A stretch of 64,000 nucleotides of DNA from Myoxocephalus aenaeus (lineage: Eukaryota > Chordata > Actinopteri > Perciformes > Cottidae): NCBI GenBank assembly GCA_038501785.1, contig JBAMJR010000161.1, positions 1,429,001 through 1,493,000 of the forward strand. Reading direction: 5' to 3'. Below the pieces are notes generated by a model. The model saw nothing but the letters and a program-made list of their open reading frames with translations, ran no database searches and had not been told where the DNA came from. The translations under genes were made by a program, and so were the position numbers. This document shows positions 48,317 to 58,138 of the stretch, in pieces. Position 1 is the first letter of the stretch; each line of letters begins with the position of its first letter.

Positions 48317-49978
48317 ATGTGCAGCCGCTGTCTCAGCGACCTGAGGAGCTCCGATGAGGCTTATGATGATGATAATTGTCCACAGTGTCCATCACTCAGC
48401 AGCTGTAGTGCATTCAAAGACTATCGCTCTCTGGCTCATATCATGAGCATCTGCAGGACGTATGAGCAGGGAGCAGTCGGCGATTTATTCTCACAGGTAT
48501 GATGACGTATGTCCTTCTACTGCTGCTGCTATTATATCTATTTATCCATTAGCTATTGCTGATGCTGTTGCAACTAATAGCCTATACAGCTCAACTGAGG
48601 GAACAGGCCTTTTAATGAATATTGATGATGATAATAATATTGATGATCATAAACAGACGTTTCTAAGTAAAAACTAAAACATATCTCAGAAAGTCTCATT
48701 TATAATGTTTTGGTTGGTTTCTGAAAGTTATATTGGGTTGTAAAATCAGTACCAGTAGTTAGTTTGGCATAAGATAAATTAAGATAATCCTTTATTAGTC
48801 CTGCAGTGGGGAAATTGCAGTATTACAGCAGCAAGAGATAGTAGTAAAATAAGAAACAAGTAATACATATAAGTAAACAGTAAAACAGTAAAAAAAAAAA
48901 ATCCACAATAGCACTATTATATATACAGAACAAGTATTTATATATATATATATATATATTTTAAATAAGAATTGCACTATGTGTGATGAACGTGTACCAA
49001 AACATGTTAAAGAGACAGGCTATTAAGAAAAAACACTGAATGTTTTATTTACACCCCTGCACCCAAAGGCTCTTTATAGTTATACACAATGTATACTAAT
49101 ATTATTTCATTTATATTCTTTGTTTTGGGTCATAATTAGGACGTCATACAGAAGCTATCTGTTTTACAAAATGAACTATGTTGCCATTACTTTTATTACA
49201 CTTGGTTGTTGTTTAGCTTACAGTAAAGAAAGAAATACAAATTAACATTTCTTTTGGTATGAATACAATACAGGTTGAAGCACGGAGAAGGAACAGACAA
49301 AGAGCGAAATGGCCGTGGATAACCTGTGTGCTATTTTTTCTCCTGGCATTTACATTCCTCAGTAAGTGACAACCTGTTTATCATGAATGCACTGAATGAA
49401 AGCAGTTCACAGATTAATTCTCTTAACGTACAATCACTTATAGAAGCGCTCAATATGCCTTTCATCAAAGTGGCCTTTTATCACATTTAGGAATGAATAG
49501 TTACAGTATATGCCTCCAGTGTTTTCTCTCGATCCCAGTGACAGGTTTTTTTGGTCTCTTTCTTTCTAAAGTGGGAACAGTTGGCAAAGAAGACATTGAT
49601 GCACAAGACTATGTAAGCCCACATGAACTCAAATACTCATTTACAACAAGACCAGACAAAAAGATTATCTCTTTCTTTTAGGATGCTGATGTCTTTCTTC
49701 CATCCAAAGCTTTGTGGTTGTTGGGATGTCTGCTGTTCTGGACGGTTTGGTCGCTGCTGCGTCTCCTCCAGATGTTCCTCTGGTTGATCAAACTCTTGCT
49801 GTGGTTCATCTCTATTTCTGCATCCCCTCTGTGTTGCTGTGCATCGTTTCTTCTGACCTGCGTCATGCTGCTGCTACATTATACATGTGATGCTGTATTT
49901 TTCGCAACCACCAGTCCTGTGTACGTTTATGGCATGTTTATCTGTGTTTGCATTTCACTGCTTATTTACACCAGGTGA
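48317..49978 (+). CDS. Unrecognised multi-pass membrane protein with N-terminal Cys motifs
   Basis: Four exons with agreeing phases: 48317-48496, 49274-49361, 49539-49612, 49682-49978; 212 residues. The ATG at 48317 has A at -3. The first 60 residues are hydrophilic and cytosolic-looking, with CSRC, CPQC and acidic stretches (EAYDDD) that could bind a metal. A basic stretch (RRRNRQRAKWPW) precedes the first hydrophobic segment, spanning exons 2-3 (about residues 76-98). Exon 4 adds about three more segments (ALWLLGCLLFWTVWSLL; LCCCASFLLTCVMLLL; YGMFICVCISLLIY) rich in Cys, Trp and Leu. No family was recognised. It sits between the Pax gene and a Tc1 copy. The splice signals and consistent hydropathy argue for a real gene; a transposon-derived ORF is not suggested. 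Confidence 0.62.
48786..48900 (+). repeat. Dispersed repeat, probable LINE 3' tail, in intron
   Basis: The motif AGATAATCCTTTATTAGTCC followed by GCAGTGGGGAAATTGCAGTA is of a kind repeatedly seen in fish genomes. It lies in intron 1 of the membrane-protein gene. The class is uncertain. Confidence 0.4.
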
Positions 49979-50023
49979 AAGTCCAAGATATAATCTCACA
50001 TGTGAAATGGATAAGATAATGCA

Positions 50024-50028
<5 letters not shown>

Positions 50029-50069
<41 letters not shown>
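50029..50069. repeat. (TA)n microsatellite
   Basis: About 20 TA units, abutting the truncated end of the hAT-like element. Confidence 0.95.
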
Positions 50070-50071
<2 letters not shown>

Positions 50072-50080
50072 ATATATATA

Positions 50081-50692
50081 CCGTACCACGTGACTGATTT
50101 AGAAAATGGTTTGTGGGTTTGCCGTGCGATTTGAAATATAAGGGGCAGCAAAACTCAATGGATTTCCCCCCTTCCTCTCTGTACTCAGCTTCATCTGTGC
50201 CTGTGAAAGGTTATTTTATAAAGCAGGCGAAATAGTCTCAAAAAGCCCAGCACTATGGGAAAGTTCTTATTTTTATGAAAATGAAAAAAAATTACACAAC
50301 AACATGGACTAGCAGAAATGAGGCTTGAACCACCGAGCCTGTGACTGAGAGACAGGTATGCTAACCACTGACCCACACACACATCACAACCCTCATCCCG
50401 ATTTGTTTCCAAATTCACTTTTGACCCCGCCATTATATCACAAAGACAGACACAATATTAGTAAGTTAATAATTGATATATTGGCATCACAAACATCATT
50501 CGTTCATTTATTCAATTCAACGCTTCACACACCAAAGCCATGGTGTCGTTATGATCGCTCTGCCTGTTTTACATGTATTGTCCACTTGGTGGCGCAGTAG
50601 ACCAAATGAAGCCCCATGAAGCTTCGGCCCAGGAGCGAACCAATTGGATGGAAAGCTTCAAAGCTTCAGGAAGCTTCATCTCGCCATCACTA
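50081..50692 (-). mobile_element. hAT-like/tRNA composite repeat, copy A (truncated)
   Basis: In inverse orientation it matches the element at 61101-61802. It ends on the right with CATCACTA (TIR) at 50685-50692, but lacks about 130 bp of the other end, where a TA microsatellite now sits. A tRNA-like segment with B box GGTTCAAGCCTC and A-box-like GGGTCAGTGGTTAGCATACC (minus strand) lies at about 50321-50376. Confidence 0.75.
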
Positions 50693-50733
50693 ATATATAC
50701 ATATACATATATACATATACATATATACATATA

Positions 50734-52311
50734 CCGCGTTCCACATTATTATGCAAATTACACTTTGCTCAGATTTTCCTAAATAGTAATGCACAGTCAG
50801 TCAGTATCATTTTCAAGTCATCAACTGTTAGAGTATAAGTCAAATTCTATTGAACAAACCTCCTAATGATAACAGTATTATTTTCAAAAATAAAAAACTC
50901 AAAATGCAGTGTTCCAAATTATTATGCAGAATTTCAGAATTTCAGAGTTTCAAGATATTTTATAGGTTGTAAAGAACAAAAAATTGTGATTTGTTGAATT
51001 TGCAGCATTAGGAGGTCATATTTACTGAAATCAAGAAAAGTTTGAATCAAAAACATCTTAACAGGTCAAGTTACATGTTAACATAGGACCCCTTCTTTGA
51101 TATCAACTTCACAATTCTTGCATCCATTGAACTTGTGAGTTCTTTGATAGTTTCTGCTTTAATGTCTTTGCAGGATGCCATAATAGCCTCCCAGAGCACC
51201 TGCTTGGATGTGAACTGCCTTCCACCCACATAGATCTTTTGCTTGATGATGCTCCAAAGGTTCTCAATAGGGTTAAGGTCAGGAGAAGATGGGGGCCACA
51301 CCATGAGTTTCTCTCCTTTTATGCCCATAGCAGCCAATGCCCCAGAGATATTCTTTGCAGCATGACATGGTGCATTGTCATGCATGAATATGATTTTGCT
51401 ACGGAAGGCACGGTTCTTCTTTTTGTACCACAGAAGAAAGTGGTCAGTCAGAAACTCTACATACTTTGCCGAGGTCATTTTCACACCGTCAGGGACCCTG
51501 AAGGGGCCTACCAGCTCTCTCCCCATGATTCCGGCCCAAAACATGACTCCGCCACCTCCTTGTTGACGTCTCAGCCTTGTTGGGACATGGTGGCCATTCA
51601 CCAACCATCCACTACTCCATCCATCAGGACCATCAAGGGTTGCACGGCACTCATCCGTAAACAAAACAGTTTGAAAGTTAGTCTTCATGTAGTCCTGAGC
51701 CCACTGCAACCTTTTTTGCTTATGAGCTTGGTTTAGGGGTGGCCGAATAACAGGTTTAAGGACACTTGCAAACCTCTTGAGCATCCTACATCTTGAAGTT
51801 CGCGAGACTCCAGAGTCACCAGCGGCTTCAAACACCTGTTTGCTGCTATTCAATGGCATTTTAGTGGCTACTCTCTTAACCCTACGCATTTGTTTGGCAG
51901 AAATCTTCCTTATTTTGCCTTTGTCTGAACGAACCCGCTTGTGCTGTGAATCGGTGACAAATTTCTTCACCGTCCGATGATCACGCGCAATTCTTTTGGA
52001 AATATCCAATGTTGTGATACCTTGACCAAGGTATTGCACTATTTGTCGCTTTTCAGCAGCAGAGAGATCCTTTTTCTTCCCCATTTTGCCTGAAACATGT
52101 AGCTTGCTTAATAATGTGGAACATCCTTCTTAAGTAGTTTTCCTTTGATTGGGCTCACCTGGCAAACTAATTATTATTATTACTATTTGGATGATTTCAA
52201 TCATCCAAATAGCCCTGAGACACAATACCATCCATGAGTTTCATTGAAAAACCAAAAAATGAATGTTTATGACCCTTAAATACAATTTGCCTAATAATGT
52301 GGAACGCGGTG
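50734..52311 (-). mobile_element. Tc1/mariner-type transposon copy 2, both ends present
   Basis: A 1,578-bp element between TA dinucleotides (50732-50733 and 52312-52313). Both ends carry CCGCGTTCCACATTATTA in inverted orientation. A related inner motif (GTTCCAAATTATTATGCAGA near 50912; GTTCCACATTATTAAGCAAG near 52105-52125, minus strand) gives two direct repeats per end, as in Sleeping Beauty-type IR/DR elements. It contains one intact transposase ORF. It is inserted about 40 bp from the hAT-like copy A. Confidence 0.9.
51071..52084 (-). CDS. Tc1-like transposase (D-D37-E spacing), copy 2
   Basis: A 337-residue uninterrupted ORF starting MGKKKDLS. It has the same layout as copy 1: helix-turn-helix N-terminal half, basic linker (KGKIRKISAKQMRRVKR), then the catalytic motifs FTDECRATLDG, MHDNAPCH and NPIENLW with 37 residues between the second Asp and the Glu. 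It differs from copy 1 at six positions (V for A, D for A, S for L, I for T, G for S, K for N, in order). With both terminal repeats present, this element has everything visible that an autonomous copy would need. Whether the substitutions affect activity cannot be told. Confidence 0.93.
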   Translation of the reverse strand: MGKKKDLSAAEKRQIVQYLGQGITTLDISKRIARDHRTVKKFVTDSQHKRVRSDKGKIRKISAKQMRRVKRVATKMPLNSSKQVFEAAGDSGVSRTSRCRMLKRFASVLKPVIRPPLNQAHKQKRLQWAQDYMKTNFQTVLFTDECRATLDGPDGWSSGWLVNGHHVPTRLRRQQGGGGVMFWAGIMGRELVGPFRVPDGVKMTSAKYVEFLTDHFLLWYKKKNRAFRSKIIFMHDNAPCHAAKNISGALAAMGIKGEKLMVWPPSSPDLNPIENLWSIIKQKIYVGGRQFTSKQVLWEAIMASCKDIKAETIKELTSSMDARIVKLISKKGSYVNM

Positions 52312-52494
52312 TATACACATATACATATAGATATATATATTGTTTTCCAGAGATTTAAAACTTAGTTTTAATCTGTTTTCACACAGCGAATATTTCTTGG
52401 TTATTATCATGAATTTAATCTACACATTTATCCAGCAACTGGAGTCTAACCCCTAGCTGTTCCAGTGTGTGTTACAGCTAACCCTCTCTCTCGC

Positions 52495-52500
<6 letters not shown>

Positions 52501-52546
<46 letters not shown>
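52501..52546. repeat. (TG)n microsatellite
   Basis: About 22 TG units between copy 2 of the Tc1 element and stap1. Confidence 0.95.
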
Positions 52547-53127
52547 TTTCATTTTATTTAATGATATAAACTGAAGCCAACTAAGAGTCTCAACTGTGAA
52601 TAAATATTGACCATTCTCATGGAAGAAATCTCCCAGAATGCCACCAAGCCAATATTGAGCTCCCTCACAGCATGTGATAAAATGGAAATAATTAATCTGG
52701 TTTGACCATTGACTGAGTTTCAACTCGTAATCTGTGGGTGTGCATGCGCGCGCAGACATGCTTCATTGCCTCTGAGACTGTGGTGTAAAGCCTGGGTTAA
52801 AAGTCCAAAAGTGAATTTTATTCGGGAATTCTTATTCTATCTACTTCCTTCATCATAAATCACTGCAGTGTTTCCTCGTTCATTTAAAACCACACTAGGA
52901 CTAAAGGAAGAGGGCTGGAGGAGCTTATCAGTGCAGGTATATAGAGCAATAATCATCTCAGATATAAGAGTCAACACTGCTTTAAGAGCTTCATCAGGAA
53001 TCAACAAGGAACACAACTTTCTCAGGACCCAACTACACGGTTTACTCAACGCTAATGAAAACAGAAGAGAACTAAACCAAAGCTGAAACAAGCCAAGCCA
53101 GTCGAAGCACTTTGATTTGGCAGGACG

Positions 53128-56100
53128 ATGTCTCTGCCAGCCAGAGTTGTTCACAAGAGGAGGGCCACCATCACAGATCTGCCTCTCTACTACTCTGGAC
53201 ACCTGCTGAAGAAACTCACCAAAGAGAAGGTGAGGATGAAGATGGAAAAAAGTCATGCAGACACATGTGTATAAAAAAAAAAAAGAGGACTGCACGGGTA
53301 ATAAATGGTGGTCTTGGCAATTTCAATATGAGGTTTTATGACTGCCTGAAATTCTGTTTAATTTGGGAATGTTGTATCAAAAAGAGACATCCAAAATGGC
53401 AATTTGTGATTTTTAGGATTTCATAAAGTACTACGGAGAGCTCCGTGGAGCCACACTCTTTCTGTACAAAGATGACACACAAGATACGGTAAGCAAACTG
53501 TTTACTTTGCTCTTCTAACTTAAGCTTTACAAGTAACACTACAGTCACATTTCAACGTATTCCTATACATTTGTTTTTCATAGTTCATAGTAATTCCTAA
53601 TATTCTCATTTTGAATTATGCCTTTAAATTTCATTGTGTTTAAGTCCAAATCCTTGTATATGCAAATATACCTGGCAATGAACCGTTTCTGATTCCAACA
53701 GTAGCATTGGGATTTACTAAATAACAAATAAATAAATCAGTGTTAAGCCTTATAAACACTGTTGAAGGGCTATAAGAAAGTAGCTGATTAAAAAGTTGCA
53801 TAAACAGAGATTTGTTTTTCTTATAACTACATTCTAAGTCACTCCTATTTTAGATAAATGAATACACGTTTTATTGATCGAGCATGTTTTCTGAGAGAAA
53901 GTGATAATTCTTGTTCGTTATCTCTGTCAGTACACAGAGAAGCTGGACCTGGAGCAGCTGAAGTCCATGGAGTTAGAGTCTCCGTATCAAAAGAAGGCAC
54001 CAACTATCTTCACCCTCACCCTGCACACAGCAGAGGTGCAGCTAAAGGTGAGATTCTTCTCTCTTTTTCAAGATGATCAGTCTATGGTCCATACAACAAA
54101 AAACTGACTGGAATTTAAATATATATTATATGGAATGTGGCACACCCACATGTCTGCTGCTTGTGTGATACAGATGGACAACTCTGATACAGGAGAAGAG
54201 TGGCGGGGTTACATCCTGACTGTGGTCAAAGTAAGAACACCCACACACACACACACGGATGTGGGAGTCTATTGTCTCACTATCAGCACAGTTGCTGTTG
54301 ATACCGAATATTGTTGAGTGCTCGGGAAAAAAAAAGAAACAAACACAAAATGTCCAAGTGCGAACGTGCTCTGTGGACGAGTATTTAACTACACACAACT
54401 CTGAGATGCAAAAGCACAGCTTCTATAACTGTATGTTTTTCTTTTTGCATCCTTTTGAAAATAATTATTTTCTGTGTGAAATACTGTACTTATTTCATAC
54501 ACAAAGCCAAGATCAACAAAGAGAAAAACTAGAATTTTCTGGTTAATGATTAGGAAATACTTGGGCTCAGGATGCTTCATGGGACACACTTATTAACAAG
54601 GAAACATCAATATCTGCTAAGTGAAAGTACAGATCCAAGTAATCTATTGCATGTGTGACAGAAACTGCATCAGTAAATATTTGGGAGTGGGTAGATCCAG
54701 GTGTTTTCTATTTTGTATTTGATTTAATAAATGCTGCCCCTGAACTCAAAGTGGATTGTGTTAACACAGAGTTGATATATTTGATTTCTCAGAAGGAGTC
54801 AAGAATGTACAACCACATACCAGGATGTGTTTTCTAACTGGTTACAAATCTGAAAATTAAGATTAGTAGATTTATATTAGTAATAACAATGAGTAAAAGA
54901 AGCTGACGAGCTCCGTTTCCCCGCAGAAAGAGATTCCCAGTAAGATACAGCTGCTGCCTGGCCAGATGTTGCTGCTGCATGATGCTCTGGATCAGGAGAG
55001 GAGACGAAACATCCCCAGGGAAGGTCCACCCCTTCCACCCCGACCATCCTTCCTCCTCTCAGCCTCCCCCTCCCTTACAACGCCCGAAGACGAGCTTGAC
55101 CAATGTGCCCCCGAGTTTCCTGCGTAAGTTAAGAGTCTGTGTCCAGAAACAATTACAGTGACAGTCTACAGATGTTTAACACTACAGGAAAACAAAACGT
55201 GGACGGGGATTTTTTTTTTTACTGACGGTTAATCTCTTCCCTTATCCTAAATTGATTAATATGTTCTCGTCCCTTGCCCTCTGAAACGACACACCTGCAA
55301 CTTTATTACCTGCACTGGCAATGAGGAAGTGCTTAGTGTTTTTCTTTGGTTCCCGCAGGTGTTTCTTAAGTGTGAGTCGGCAGGAGGCTGAGCGAATGTT
55401 GGAAGCAAACCCCGAGTGCGGGAGCATTATCCTGCGCCCTTCCACTCTGGCCAACAATTACGCCGTAACCCTCAGACAACCGATGCCCAGGTCTGTCTGA
55501 AATGTACCACAATGCGGGAATATATTTATTTAGGTTACACTTTAAGTTAAATATCAGGTTCTTTCCTCTGACAAATGCATGTACAAGAAGCGCAGCGGCC
55601 ACGAGGAAAGAATTAACTATTATTTCAAATGATACGTTGTTTTGTGAGATAAGTTCAAATAAAAAAAATATATACACATTTTCTTAACCCAAACAAGTAC
55701 ACAAATAACAAGTGTTACTGTACAGTTTAAAAGTGTCATTAACAAAGTCCCTCACTAGCATATGGATAATTTGCATGCCAGTATAATGTAATTCATGAGA
55801 TTCTACAGCTGGTGAATGAACACATGTAAAGGATGATGTTGTTCGATTTTTTTTACATTTCATATAAAAAAAAAAACATACAAATAATAATAATAATATA
55901 TAAATAATGTGTCATCAGCAGTAGGCAAATAATCCTCCTCTTGTTTATGTTTCAGTGGGCCAGTCATGAAGAACTACAGAGTGACCTCTACAAACTCTGG
56001 GTTTGTCATCGAACTGGACACAGCAGTAAGCCCCTCAGCGCTATACAACTATATTCATCTTCTTGCTCTTTGCTTGTCTTCATGCGTCTTCCTTCCTGTA

Positions 56101-56734
56101 GGTGACGGTCTCCTCCTTGAATGACGTACTGAAATACGTCCTTGAAAAGACAGAGTACCGTCTTCATCCCTACGTGGCATCCCAGCCTTACGACACTTGC
56201 ATTGGTGAGAAGAACGCCGCCGTTACAGTCTCAGCGGCAAGTGCACAGCTCCTAATAATGTTTGTGTGTGTTCAATAGATGTGTCACCTGCTCCAAAGTA
56301 TGTTGATGTGTCACCTGCTCCAAAGTATGTCAACATGGCCCCACCTAAAACAGTACCCAAGGCACAAGTGGCACCTATGCTGCGTTCACAGACCAAAGAA
56401 GAGCTTCTGCCGCCTCCAACTAAACAAAAGGAGAGTGAATATCTGGTTCCTGAGGATCAGTGTCCTGATGTTCAGAATCTAAAGCTAGGTGAGTAGGAGA
56501 GAATATAACAGCTATACAAAGTGTGCATACAATAAAGCGAGTCTGAATGAGGAAATGTGTATGTTTTTCTCCCAATTAGTTCAGTTGGATGGAGAACTTC
56601 ATGCAGTGTTAAATCTACGGAGGGAAAACGTGTACACTGAAAATGACACGGTGGAAGCCACCACAGGGAAGAATGAAACCACGGAAAAATCCCACTCAGG
56701 CACAGCACAATGGATCACAGAGAGTGAAAGTTAA
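53128..56734 (+). CDS. stap1: STAP1-like signal-transducing adaptor (PH + SH2)
   Basis: Ten exons: 53128-53229, 53417-53488, 53931-54047, 54174-54230, 54927-55123, 55359-55490, 55956-56025, 56102-56204, 56279-56488, 56580-56734; phases fit; 404 residues. AATAAA follows at 56745. The PH domain (about 17-120) has ITDLPLYYSGHLLKK, ELRGATLFLYKD and GEEWRGYILTV, closer to STAP1 than STAP2. The SH2 domain (about 183-285) opens CFLSVSRQEAERML and has ILRPS, the FLVR-equivalent with the phosphotyrosine-binding Arg. STAPs are cytosolic adaptors; STAP1 (BRDG1) acts with Tec kinase downstream of B-cell receptor and Kit signals. The tail (about 285-404) is longer than in human STAP1 (295 residues in all) and carries a repeated SPAPKYV unit giving YVDV and YVNM, plus EYLVPE and VYTEND. 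An assignment to STAP2 is less likely. Confidence 0.88.
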
Positions 56735-56842
56735 ATTCAAATGAAATAAAAAAAGTTCTCAATCGCTTAAAGCAGGGGTCTCAAACTAGGTAGGTGCAAT
56801 CAGTAGAGTGCAGATCAAACGGGTACGCAACAACCAGTGCTG

Positions 56843-56918
56843 TACTGTGTGACTCCGAGGCAAATTTGTATTTGTGATGTTGGGCTATATAAAATAAACT
56901 GAGTTGAATTGATTGAAT
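56843..56918 (+). repeat. Dispersed repeat fragment, same family as 58280-58462
   Basis: It shares GAGGCAAATTTGTATTTGTG and GGGCTATATAAAATAAACTG with the 58.3-kb copy; only the last part of the unit is present. Confidence 0.7.
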
Positions 56919-57284
56919 GAACACAACCCCCGACCAATGAGCTGCAACACGTCATAAAACACACTTCAAAACAAACAAAAAGCAGCGATGTATGCAGACA
57001 ATCGGATCAAAGCCGCCGTATAAGAGACTACAATCTTGGCAAAAACAAATTTAAACTCGTATTGGGGTCAGATGGGGGTCGGAGATGCCCTCAGCTGTGT
57101 CATCACCAACGTCCCCTACCGGCCAGAAGTCTGTTAAGAGTGAGGAGTCAGCGGGCAGTCAACGGCAATATAAAACAGGCAATAAAATGTGTTTTGAGCA
57201 TGCAGCATGCCTGGGCCCCCAAAATATAATGCAATTTGCTGCAGCAGAATGCGAGATTAACCATAGACATCCTGCTGGCGGAGG

Positions 57285-57285
<1 letters not shown>

Positions 57286-57325
<40 letters not shown>
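57286..57325. repeat. (AAT)n microsatellite
   Basis: About 13 AAT units. Confidence 0.95.
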
Positions 57326-58138
57326 CTGGATTGCTCCATCTTCTGTTCATCTCTTGGTTTGGCATGCTAATATTTGATAATTAGCACTAAACACAAAGTA
57401 CAAATGATCAGAATGTCATTAGTTTAGCTTATAGTTAATAAATAAATAATAAAATAAATATTGACTGTATTGGCCGGACACATTTTACAATAAGATAAAC
57501 ACATGGGTGACCTTCTGAATCTGAACCCCGAGCCGTTACTTTGAGACCCCTTCCATTTGAATATCCACGATTTTTACATCTCAACAGTATATTAAGCATA
57601 TTAAGGTATGATGCACCTGTAAAATTCTAAACTACACATACACATGATCTTATATCTGTTTTTTAAAAGCACTGAGTAAAAAAAAATATGATCCAGAATG
57701 ATCATTATTCTTTATTTTTCACACAGTAAGCCAACATAAATGTTTCAAATGTTATAATCATATTCTTTTCAGAAGTTATTCCATTAAGATTGTAAATTAT
57801 TATTTTTTGTAATTATCATGGAACAGGTTATAGGATTAGCAAGTTTAAGGATCATTCGTCACTCAATAAAGACAGCAAGACTGTGAAAAATAGTCAATAA
57901 AAAAAGAAAAACAAAGACTCCCTCTATTTTGTCTCCTGTCACTGTCGTGAGTTTCAGAGTACCTCTTCTTAGTTATCCCTCCCACTTCTTATAATCTGTT
58001 GTTGCAGTCTTCTTGTGAGAAAGACAAATACAATATCTGTAATAATTTAACATTTCAGGATTTAAAAAAATAAATTAAGAATAAATTAAGAAGATTGTTC
58101 CCCAATGAAGACACACCTCCATTGTTGTTGTTGTGACA

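Larger units (their letters stand above)
56735..58138. other. Intergenic DNA between converging stap1 and ankrd13
   Basis: The genes converge here, so this stretch holds both 3' UTRs. A repeat-like segment (CCGAGGCAAATTTGTATTTG, 56855-56920) and an (AAT)n run (57286-57325) are present. A minus-strand AATAAA (plus TTTATT at 57711-57716) is a candidate poly(A) signal for the ankrd13 gene. No exon was seen. Confidence 0.5.

Noticed and set aside
53128..56734. STAP2 identity
   Set aside because: Length is close to human STAP2, but PH (LPLYYSGHLL, GEEWRGYILTV) and SH2 (NNYAVTLRQ) motifs match STAP1 better; the long tail may simply be the fish state.
57085..57288. Ser/Thr-rich ORF MPSAVSSPTSPTGQKS as a gene fragment
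   Set aside because: It looks protein-like for 25 residues, then runs into low-complexity sequence; there are no splice signals and no recognised family.
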